From contig OU342806.1 in assembly GCA_910591455.2 (NCBI GenBank), positions 5,297,478 through 5,361,477 of the forward strand: DNA of 64,000 nt, written 5' to 3'. The notes beneath the pieces were generated by a model, which worked only from the letters and a program-made list of their open reading frames with translations, was not told the origin of the DNA and ran no database searches. Positions 45,211 to 57,309 of the stretch are shown one piece after another. A program made the position numbers and the translations under genes. This stretch comes from Pholis gunnellus. Its lineage: Eukaryota; Chordata; Actinopteri; Perciformes; Pholidae. Position 1 is the first letter of the stretch; each line of letters opens with the position of its first letter.

Positions 45211-48200
45211 GGTGGGCGAAGGATGGAGAGACACAGCTGTGAATTTGTCACTTTGATCCATGCAGTCTCTCGTGTCGACTAAATTAAGATAAGCGGAAAT
45301 AGATTTTCAGGACGTCTCTGACATTATCAGTGATAAAACATAAACTGTTCTTAAACACACAAAGATAAATTGCATTGATTTGCTGATACTGAATGGATGA
45401 GAGAGTATTCAAGTTTTCAATTTACATTTTAAAAAGCTTTTCTGTTCAAAATATGAATATGAACGACGAAATCTAGACGACAGATCAAAGATTTTCCAAC
45501 TAGCAACTATCTGTAATTTGATCAATGTGCCGCAAAAGAAATCAAATTTAATTTATAAAGTTTTAGGAAACACTTTCTACGACGCAAATGTCTGTAATGC
45601 ATTAAAAACACACGTTCATAACCATGCATGTGCTTATAGCACTGTATAGTATTGTTATACACACTCATACATATTATAATCATTCAAATAAATTATTTTA
45701 TAATGACTTATGAGCTCAAGTATCATAATTCTTCATAACTGCTTGTCACCCACTGACATTGTTTATGCAAGAATCCGTACATCATAATTCCCATAGTTGT
45801 AATACATTATAATCTTTTTAGAATGCATTATAATCTCTGATATATTGTGTAACAATGTGATTATAATTTACTCTAAGCGGTCATCGTTTACTTGATGTCA
45901 AATAAAAATGTATTTTACAACATTTGGTGTGTTGTTCTTGCATAGATTCAATGCTACTTTTTCATTCTTAAAGGAATATTGTGAGTATTTCTGCTTATAA
46001 CTATAATTATACGGTGCTATAAGCAGTTTATAACTCCTTATAACTATGTTTAGAATACATTGTACACAGGAGCGTCACAGAGAGTTACCGAGTTTACAAA
46101 GAAAGAAAGAAATGAATCCTGTCGTGTATATGATGTGTACAACTGAGGGCTTGATTGCTTCATATAAGGTCTTCCATCATACTTTCACCGCCTGTCTGAC
46201 ACAGTTTTCACTAATACTGGAAACGCATCAACAAAGCCAACAACAAGAAAAGTGCTGTTACATCAACCTGAATGTAAACCTGCAGTGAGTTTGAGGGGAA
46301 ACCATCACATCACATTGTGAGTTACTTCAAGAAAGCTGCCACAATGTCCCTGTAACCCTACTTTTCATTATTTTAATTGTCCCATCTGGGTTGCAGTGCC
46401 ATTATTCTCACAGCTAGGGATTTTATTATATAAGCTTTAATTATAACTTATGAAAAAAAAAAAAAAAAAAGAAGCATGGGCCTATGTAGATTATATGCAG
46501 CCTATTTTTAAGATGTACAGAATAATACGTTTGGTTTAACCTTGTTCTAGCATCCTCATTCTTCATGCATCTATTGCCTGAGATGAGATGTGGACTGCAT
46601 TCAGTAATATTGTTCCACTTTACTTATCTATTACAGAGAATGAGATGTGTACCAAGTTAAAGTAATATTCTTCTCTCACCCTCACAATCTTTACACAAGC
46701 ATTACGCTGAAGGAGGCGTGTGAAGTAATATCAGGTTTCTCATGCTCATCTTCTTTATAAGTCTATTACACGGGATGAGATGTGTGGAAGTGTAAAAAGT
46801 AATAATGTTCTCTCACCCTCACCTTCTCTCTGCTGCTGCTGCTGGATGACCTGGGGTTGTTGGGGCAGCGTCTGGCCAATGGGAGTCAGCGTGGTGGTTG
46901 GGTAGATCGCTGCAGAGAGGAAGAGGAGAGGGGGGGCAGAGAAAGGAGAGAGAAAGAGTACGAGAGAGAGGGGGGGAGTGAAAAACGGGGATCCCACAGA
47001 GAACGATGTCAAGGATGCTTAAGGTCGATCACACAAGCGTAACATGTGTAATCAAAGGCCCTCTGATGTTATGTTCTAAGGCGCCGTCCTTCGCTATCTG
47101 AACACATGCAGCCTCACGCTCACACAGCGCTCACCCGGCAGCAATTGTCTCAAAGCTGCTACACATTTAGCATTTACGGCAGAATGTAAAACCAGAGGAA
47201 GGCAGCTTAGGAAACAAGAGCCGTCACACACCTGTGTACTGCTGCACTCCAGTGAAGGCCTGCTGGAGGGTGTCGGCAGCGGTGGGGCTCTGGGAGTAGG
47301 GCGGCAGGCCGTTGGTGTACATGGTCTCCACCGCGGGGTGTCCGTTGGGCTGATGAGGGATGCCGGTGAATCCGTTGACGAGGGGCGTGACGAGGCTGGG
47401 CACGGAGGTGGTGAGGTTGGCTGGTGGAGAACTGAGACCTGCTGGGGGAAAAAAAAGAAAGGTTTACAGTTACTGGCTCTATCTACACATGATACTACAA
47501 AACAGTAGTGTATCAAGACATTGGTGTACACATACAGACGCGCTTTTCCTACAGAGAGTAAACACACCCCAGATCACAAGCAGATCTACACACACACCCA
47601 CACACACACACACACGCAGCACTGCATCTCCTCTCTAATGCAAGGACACGGGTGCGACGTGAGTCTGTCACATATACGCCGTTTGTCGTGACACATCCTG
47701 CAGAATAGCTGGGAAGTCAACCTGTGAAAAATGAGCCTGTCCGTAGTGTTTGTGCGATACCCTGCTGGCTCCCACTGCTCAGGATGATGAAACCACTATG
47801 CAACTTCAGAGAGAGGAAAAAAAAAAGAGGAAAAAAAAGGAAAAAGATCCAGACTAAATAGAGGGAGATTACAGAGGGAGATTTGCTTCAACGAGCAGGT
47901 AGCAAAAACAGAAAGATGCCTCTTACTTTTATTCATCATAAAAGGAAAAAAAAGACAAAATAACAACAGTTGGCAGTTTGACAAATGGGTGGGTCATAAC
48001 ATATATGGTACACGCCTGAAAGGCAGCTGCAAGATGCTTCATGAGTGGAATTGAAATAGGATGCTCCCTGTCCTCTCACATTCAATGCATTTTAAAAGGA
48101 CCCTCCTTTGGAAAGTGTTTCCAATTATGCCAGGAACATCAAAGTACCCATTTTGAGCCGAATCTCACTGTGTGATGGTCTCTCTAAAAGGGCTGCTCCG

Positions 48201-51200
48201 TGGCAAAGCATCCAAGCTCGTTGAAGTGCTGCTCCCCCGAGGACCACCTCTCAATCTGGAAACCCTCGCCCCGATTGGACGGAAAGCCCAGGTTGTCACG
48301 GAAACCCTCCAGCAGGCCATATCCCCACAATCTGGTGCCTGAGTAAAGAACCCCCTGTGAGAGGTGGTCCAGATAGGGTAAACAATCACATCCCGTATAC
48401 ACAAAGCATACGCCGAGATTTATGCTAATGCCACGGTAAATATGCTGTACATCACGCGCTCAAACCTCCCACCGCCGGGTAATATCATCTACATATCCAT
48501 ACGGAATTGCTTTTCTTCTTCTTCACCTACGATCTTTCCTCTCCCCCTCCCTGCCTCAGCACTTAAGTCATGAGGAGGCTGGCAGTCCGGCAGGCAACTG
48601 CAGTGACCAGGGGAATAGCCCGGGTCCAGTGAGAGCTGTTGTGTCTTTTGCGCTGGTTTCCTTTTCTTTTTTTTTTTTTTTTGGAAGCCTCCCCCCACGA
48701 TTGCTTGTTTCCCGCGGAGCTGTGATGAATTAGACTGCAGCTTCAGCCCATTCTCCTACCAGGACCCAGGAGACTGCCGCTCCTATTCTAGAGGGCTAGA
48801 GACAGCTAGTCTGCTCGGGCCACACGCACTCTACTGTACCGCCAGATAATGCACCCTCTCCATCATCAGGCAAATTCATTTTCCAAGGCTTAGCAGTGCT
48901 GTGCGAGCGAGCGCGCGCGCGCGCGTCTACGTATGTGTAGCAGTTGTGGTGATGGCAGGAGTAGCGGCGGTAGTGGGTTGGTTGTGTGGACCCCTTACAT
49001 GCAATGACATAAATTCTCGGGTCAACAGTAGGACATGACATCCGTGGTAAAGGAGAACTCATGGTAAAAGTAACATATTAAAGCCGCCGAGTGCGGTCCG
49101 GCTATCATGCTGGAAATGTCACAGCAGGGAATAAGCATATAGATCACAAGTGCAATAAAGACAGCGTTGGTATTGTAGTGAGTGAGACAAAGCTCAGAAA
49201 CATTTATCTACAGTAACTAAACTGAATGGTATCAAATACTACAGTAGATGGGTTATACATGTACTGGACCACAAAATGGGGCTATGATATAAGAAAAAAA
49301 AAAAGACAATAAGCAACACCACGGCCAATAAAACAACGCTTACACGAGAAAGCCATTCATGTAGCCGAGTCATCATCTTTATCCTCGCTGTCACAATGAC
49401 CCAAATATCCAACATGAGCACGCCCGGAGAATGTTTTCCTCAGTTGAGATGTGGAAGTCTTTCGCACAATCCTGAACTAGAAAATAACAAGACATTTTCA
49501 TTTTATACCTCAGTGGACATATAGTTCTTGCATTGTGGGAAATTGTATTCATAGTGTGCTTACAATGCACACACCGGAGTGTGCTGCGTGTATTGGCCTG
49601 TAATAATGACATGTTGTTCCCCACTCATGGCGTGGCTGAATACGAAGCTACGGCACAGCAAGATTACATATTCTATACAGCTAGCACTTAACTATCACTT
49701 CTCCACTCTTATTACCGCGGGAAAGAGGCCTGCACCGCAAAACAGTATGAATATGTGTATGTCACATTCATTTATGTTATGGAAGCAGCGTTACGTTCAT
49801 ATTCTTGGAGGCCGCTTCTTCGAGAAAACTGTTGATTTGCTCCTCCGCCGCGATTGCTTCACGAGAGAAGTCTTCACATGCGACAGAAGCATTTATTATG
49901 CTAATTATGCATTCAAATCAACGAGCAATGCTATACCCATACTGGAGAGTGCATTCATTACCAGCACAAGGACTGTCTTTCGCTGGAGCAAGTAATAAGC
50001 ACTCAAAACAGATGCTTTCATCTAACTGATTTAAAATGTGATGCATTTAGACTCAAAGAGAAAATGTCTGTCTGCTCCGTAAAGTGTGAATAATAAATCT
50101 GAATATGGGAAGGGCAGCGTTTTCAGAGGCCAGTTGGTACACCAAGAAAAACTATGTGACTTCAAATACCGCCCCTTAGATTAATATTAATATTTGTGAA
50201 GCAAATGAGATGTGAATGCACCTTCACATTAATTAGTTTCATTGTCTAGTACATATTACATTACATTACATTCATTTAGCAGACGCTTTTATCCAAAGCG
50301 ACTTATTCAACATACCAGTCACCAGAAGTCAGAAGTGCATCTCCTTTGTTAAACAAGCATCTAAGAGCACAAACGATGAGATGATTACGGTTTGACTCTG
50401 ATTTTTTGCTTATTTAGTTATAAATATTCTATGCAGTGAAGACATATTACATTTTTTTACGTAAAGTTTTCAGGGCCTTAAAGTTTTAATTAAACACTTG
50501 CTGCTCTCATAACAAAGACCAATGCCGTGCACTATATCTGTACTCTGTAAATTTGAGGAATCTCTGCTTGGGTAGAGTAGGATTACTACCTTAATTAATG
50601 AATTAAATTCTCCTCCTGTTCGTCATCTCCACTGATGACCTTGTTAATGTTTGTGAGAATGTGCTTGTATGCTGATGATGCAACTCTGTACGGCCATATA
50701 ACGCCTCAACAAATGAATAAAAACCTGAGGAAGCATGTCGAAACATCTTTAAACTACTAGAATACAAAGTCCATGACTCTATAAAGCACAGGTCTGCAGT
50801 GTTCACACCAAATCCGGTGTTCCTCTTATTCATTAGTAGTGCGTCTAAGCTGCGGCGTCGGGTTGATTCTGTTTTCAGCTGCTGCATTTTTGCGGTAAAT
50901 AACACGTTCGATGCGTCTTGGAGGACAGGTGCACATATTGAGAGGGATCACCATGTCAAACAGCTCATGGTGGAAGTGCTCTGCATCCATGATGTTGCCA
51001 TGCTGGAATTAAGCAGGGACGTTGTGGCACAGCCAGCTGCCTGTGAGTGGGCCGTCTCTGGCTGTGGAGCATCTGCAGTATATTTTGTGTAATATGTACT
51101 TGTGCGTGTACGTCTTCAGAGTGGAGCAGTGCCGTGCAACAGAACATTAAGAGAGACTTTGATTACACACTTCTCACATCCTAACAAAGCATCCTTGACA

Positions 51201-51322
51201 CGATGTGTTCTTCACCACGTACGCCCAGCAGGATCCGCATCTCTCCACATTTCTCCCCTCCTCTCCTCCCTCGCCCTCTTTATCTCCCCCTCTCTTTCTC
51301 TCTTCCTGTTACTCCATCTCTG

Positions 51323-51368
<46 letters not shown>

Positions 51369-54300
51369 CCTTGTTTTTGTTTAACTTTTATTTCTTCTGC
51401 AGCGCTCAGGGAGCGGCACCTGGTGAACATTATTTTCAAAAAGCATCATCATGCATCATTGTAAGGATACATGCTCTAATCAGCTGAGCCATCTGGCAAA
51501 CGGCTTATGCACCATCAAGCTTAAATGCTTTGCATCTGTTGATCAAATGGATGTCTCATTGTTTTCAGAGTAGCACCCTTAACCTCTGAGCCTCTTTGTT
51601 GTACTCCGGCTCGCTGTCACAAACAACATTGTTTTCATGTTGCAGAGGTTATACTGATCATTTACATACAAGATTATTGTCACACGTTTAGCTCAAGATC
51701 AGGCAGGATTTTCATCTGTTAAGCTACCATCGGAGCTTTATGTTAATGCAGAGCCGTGTGGGTAATTCACAAAGGCGACTCGCTGTCAATTGGCAATTTT
51801 TTTTGGAAGGAAAGGGGATATTAACCTTTTCTTCCCTTTATGCTTTGGTACAATTGACGCAGTTGCCGAATGTCAAAATGTATAGATTTGTTTTAAAATC
51901 TAATTTGGTTGATGATAAAACTTAATGCATAAATTACACCTCTGTCGAAGAAGGGAAGCACTCTGCTCCCAGACTCTAAAACAGATTCAGATATTACAAT
52001 GAATAATTCCACTGACTCGTGGCAGACATCCTACAGTCTCTAGTGTCAGAGTCTCTTGGCCTACTTATACAGACAGCCTTGCCAGTAATGTTGTATTCCT
52101 TCATTGAACTCTAAATAAGTCATAGCCACAAGTGTGAAACGGGAGAGAGAAAATAGCTGTGTATACCAAAGCAGCGAGCTACACTACCACTCCTGCAGCT
52201 GCTGGCAGCCACACTGAAATTAATGAATGAAGAAAGGGGAAATGAAACATTCCATATTGATGATAGTCCTTGAGAATTGACAAAAGCCATGCTTTCTCTC
52301 AAGGATTAATAATATATTACATTCAATAATGAAAAGTAATCAGCCCGACGGTAGCTTACACAGAAGCATGTCCAAAAGCAGATAAATGGCATCACTTCAC
52401 ACATCACGTGTTCTCTTCCTTTCCTGTATTTGCATCAGAAGCTGAAACAGTAGTTCTTTTCCTTGCCCATGCCAAGTCGTTAGCTCCTGGCATTGCCAAT
52501 TGATACAAAATTGCCTTACATTTCCCTACACGGAAGCAGTTCTGTTTAGCGTTTAAAGAGTATCTAACAAAACACGGCAATATTTCCTTTAGACTAAAGG
52601 CACAGATCTTGGTTTTCGAGAGGCTACAGTTCAAAAGAGATACAAGAACAGCACACGCAGTGCAAACAGACTGGAGGACAAAGAATCCAATGCACACACA
52701 CACACACATACACACACAGAGAGAGAGAGAGAGAGAGGCAGGATTCCTTGCAGTACAGTTGCACTGTCTTTCATCAGCACTATTGTGTTGCAAAATATAG
52801 GTATGCATGCAGAACACAAAGATCTGAATTGCCATACTGTCAGTGCTTTAGCCATCAAAATAAGAGGCTTCTCAGCAAGACTGAGCTCCACTCTTAATCA
52901 CTGTCTCTGATTGATTATGCCCGCTCAAAAGTGCACACTTCGCACTGAAAACATCACCGTGAATATTTGACAAATGGATCCCCTCTCTCGATGTATTGAA
53001 CAACGTTGAAAATGATTGGGGATGTACAGTACGCATGCAGTACAGCATGTGCCACCGTCACACTTTCTGTGCATGCGTTCACATGGCGCGAGGTGGAGAA
53101 ACGCGTGAATGAAAGGTTAATACGGGTCCCATTGATTTCTACACCTGGTCTACTGTCTGTCCTGTTTATTGTAATTGAACTGACTGTTGTGAAGTAACTA
53201 AAGCAGAACAAAAACAGGGTTTGTACAATAAAACTGTCCTTTCTTTGTGTCTGTGAATGAAGAAGTGAACACTATTCCAACTTAAGGGAACCACAGTGCA
53301 GAGAGAATTTGATGAAGTGCAGCAACTTTATAGTAAGGGTTCCTATGATGGCTTTAAAGATGATCTACAACAGGCCTCGTTGCACAGATGGCGGTTCTCT
53401 CTCCCGTTCTCTCTCGCAGTGATTGGTTTAAAGTTACCAAAGTCATCACCCTAAAAACTCAATACTGCAGTGTTGACAAAGTAGTTGAGCGGCACACAAC
53501 AAAGACTTGGATGCTGTATTATTTATTTCGGCTCATGCTTTTGTTTAGTGGAGAATCTTGAAGTTTCCTCTGTCTCAAGGAAAACGAAGCACTGCTGAAT
53601 AAGCAAATGTTATGCAGTAGGTAGGTATTTCAAAGTCCTTCCCTTTCCTCTGTAATGTATCTGCATAGGAGGTGTTTGTTATGGAAAACAAAACCAACTG
53701 CATGCAGATCATGCACAAGTGCTTCAAAGCACAAGGTCAAAATACCACGGGGAAATTAGCGCGTTATTTGTAAACTTACTTATTGATATTCCCTTATTCT
53801 GCCGCGACTATCCGCAAATATGTTTTGCATTCACAAACAAAATAAAAATGCAAATCCAATTGACTGTATTTTTCATCTTCGTCTCTTTCTCTCCAGTGGA
53901 ATCATTTTTGAATACCAGTAAGCAGGCACTCTTCCTTTTGGCCTTGCTGCAGCCCTAGTTTTTATTCTCACACTGCGTGCACACACACACACACACACAC
54001 ACACCCACACACACAGATAATCTTAGACATGATCGAAAATAAAAGTTGACCTAGAAGATCCTCGTTGGCATGTACATATACACACCCACACACGAACAGT
54101 AAGACATTAACTCAAGCATACAAGAGACCCTGTTCGTAGCATCACTTACCCACCCTTAATCCACAAACACACACACACAAAACACACTTTTACTCACCCA
54201 GGGCTTGATGAAACTCACTCGACAGCGGGGTCATGGTGGCTTGTTGGAGGCTGTTGATGTTGAGCGCCCCCATCTGGTGGATCTGTGTGGCGGGGAAAGC

Positions 54301-54413
54301 CACGCTGGGCGTGAGGTAACCTCCGTGGCTTGCTGCCATGATGGCTGCCTGCTGCTGCATGAGCTAAAGAAGACGGACACGGAGAGATGGGTGGAGGAGA
54401 GGAGGGTTGGATG

Positions 54414-54458
<45 letters not shown>

Positions 54459-57278
54459 CAGGAGGGAGAACAGGGTGCGAGAGAGGTGAGGGGAGGACAG
54501 ATGGTAATGAAAAATATAGTAAGTTGGGAAGGAGTGGGACAAAGATGGGAGAACGGAGCGAGAGAGGAGAGAGAAACGTAGCAGGGGTAGAACAGAGGGA
54601 GGGATGTATGTTGAGGTTGATGGATGGATAGTGCATGGGAAGTACAGAGAAAGTAGAGCGGAATAAAAGAAAGGGAAGAAAAAAGAAGCCTGTCAACCTA
54701 TGTTTAGTGAATGTGTCTCTCCTCCCAGCAGGAAGCCTGTCACCAGCTGCAGAAACGATTTAATAGCTGTCTGTTGGCCTCATACAAATCAAGGCATTGA
54801 CATGTGGACATTATCTCTGTGCTCAGGGAACAGGCAAAGTTTGCAGAAGAGTTGCGGTGCTTTTTCCCTTACTATTGTCAAACTTCACAACACTCTTGTT
54901 TGGCTGTATAGAAATGCCACAGCCATCCGATATTCCCCTCTGTTTGTCTCTGGCCTCATCTCCTCAGCTTTTCTGATGTATTTGTAATGATGGCTGCTTG
55001 GAGACTGACATTCATCCAGAGTTTAGAATCAGCTTTGTTTTATAATTCAGTTAGACACCACTAGGCATCTCTGGGCTAGTTCTCGCCAAACATAGAAGGC
55101 ACTTTTGGAGTTGGAACTTCATTAGTTGACTTGCCAGTGAAAAGTTGTTTTAGTGACAAACATTTGCAACAAACACCACTGTGTACTTTGGTGAGTTTTG
55201 AGGTGTCCAAACCCTGAGTCACGAAAAACAATATTTTCAAAGCAGGCGTAGCACTCAGATTCCAGACCATGTTGTTAGTAATACAGCATGTTAGTCAGAC
55301 AATTGAAAAGGCAGTCGAATTTCACCCATTGGAGAGACACAATCAATAGCCTTTCATTCACGCTGCATTTCTACTTAGCATGAAGTGAGAGCTGAAACTA
55401 TTTTCCATCCAATGCTGCCCACAGAGTGTTTATTCATGCTCACATGCACCACTGCCCTGCACTGCGCTCACTCACTCACTCACACGCACACACACACACA
55501 CAACATGCATGAAGGGCGATAGAGACTATTTGAGTTTCTGCACTCGGCTTAAATTGTCCCCATAGAAACCACATGCTGAATGCCTAATTTAGAAGAAAAT
55601 CCATCATTGTGCAATGGCTTCTGCAGGTTGTGAGCCAGCGGGTTTGTGTAGGGAATCAACACTCTTTTGCTGGCTATGTAGCCATGCAGACCTGTGTCGT
55701 ATAGAGATACAAACACAGCTGGACCAACCTCGTACCTCCGTCTATGCATCTGTTTAATACTGCATGGCTGCTACGTGTCAGGGGAGCTGCTGATGGCTGT
55801 GGCCCGAGAATGACTTGTATAAGCAGAAATCAAACTCCTCTGCCACTGGCACTAATGACGATACTGTGAGACACTGGAGGTATAGAATGCCACTCTGCTT
55901 GTATTTGCATGGGGACCCTGCGACGCAAAAGCCAATTATTTTCCCTCAGTGCCCCTGTCAGGTAACCTGAAAGTGGCTGTCCCGCTGCAGAATGCCCGGC
56001 GCTGGCATCTCATCCATTAACCACATGCCTTGCCACTGCTATCTATTAACGCCTTTTGTCATTTGCATAATTCCAACGTGACAAATGGGAATCAGCCATT
56101 CCTTTCCAAATAAGATGAATTGAGCCTTTAAGGGGGCAGAGCTGCAAAAGACAGCAAAGGAACAGGAAACCATACAAAAGCAATGACACAGAAACAAACA
56201 AAGAGGTCTAGAGGATCTGGGGCTCCCTTGCTTTGGCAACGCGGTCACTGCCCCCCTATTAGGAGGTGAGCAGGGTTGGACTTCAGGATGAAGGGCTGAC
56301 TGGGCTGGTATTACAGAATAAATACACTGTCACACCACTCACTGTTTTTGTGCGTCTTTTCTCTGGCTCTGCTCGCTGCTTTCAGCGAGGACGGGGACTT
56401 AGGGCTGATTCTAATAAGCTTGCAGCCTATTCGTCGAGGGCTGTGTGGCCGCAGACAAGACCCAGGCCTGGATGGAGTCATAATGGAGTGGGAGTGAATG
56501 CTAGCGTCGCCAGAATACTAGCCTTCTCTCCCTATGCATGTTTTAGATAATGCAATCCTTAATGCCATCCGTCAGACTGTCATGGATAACAACTCTGGCA
56601 TTCAATGACGCTTCGTTCCAAATTCAAGTTCAGCAAATTGGAAACCCAAGCATATAATTACGTCGGAATGCAGCGGTTAATACAAACTGGCTCTGAAAAA
56701 AAAAAAAAAAAAAAGATAAAGAGCAGAAAGCAGAGTGGTTATGTTGACAGATATTCAAAGTTCTTTCATTTTACTTTTCATATGTATATGCTTTTTTTCT
56801 CCTTTTTCCGAAATCACAAAGGCATTATATTCAAAAGCCATTCCCGTTTCTTTATTTATGCGCTACCCAGCAGATAGCAAATGTCTCCGCAGGAGAATGA
56901 GCGGAACTGAGTCTTCATCTTCACAGACACAACCTTTTCTGCTTCCTCTTGAAAAGAAAGGAAGAGGGAAGAAAAGGCAGACAGAAACAAGGGGAACAAA
57001 AGAGAAGCGCGTGAGATGAAAGGGAGCAAAGAAAGTTGCCCGGGCTCCAGCAGCATTCATTTAGTGTCAGACATCTGCTTTTTTATTGCAACCTGATGGC
57101 ATTACTCTCCCCTGGTGCCAGCAGGCAATCACCTCTTTATCACATGGCAATTATCTCTATAGCGCTGCTCTGTGACTCGCTGACTCTCAGCACTGTCACA
57201 TGTGACCCCTTATAGCCCAACCAGCCGGGGATGGAGGGGGGAGAGAGAAAGAGAGAGAGAGAGACAAAGGGATGCATA

Positions 57279-57309
<31 letters not shown>

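Larger units (their letters stand above)
45135..46822 (-). other. celf5 intron upstream of RRM3 exon
   Basis: The 1.69 kb intron contains the CT repeat next to the acceptor, an AT-rich repeat-like block (45590-46065), an A18 run at about 46453-46470, and the degenerate tandem repeat at its 5' end (46555-46822). Confidence 0.8.
47442..54197 (-). other. celf5 large intron (6.75 kb)
   Basis: No additional coding exon fits between SEFHQAL and GLSSPP. The intron holds an open-frame block with a perfect 13-bp inverted repeat (48165-48404), a (GC)n tract (48910-48925), a dispersed repeat fragment (50253-50330) and several CT and CA repeats. An optional CELF linker exon could be hidden here, but I see none with good splice sites. 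Confidence 0.75.

Noticed and set aside
49579..49995. 138-codon plus frame in the large celf5 intron
   Set aside because: No domain, no splice or promoter context, and antisense to celf5; probably chance.
51102..51487. Plus frames over the CT microsatellite
   Set aside because: Created by the dinucleotide repeat.
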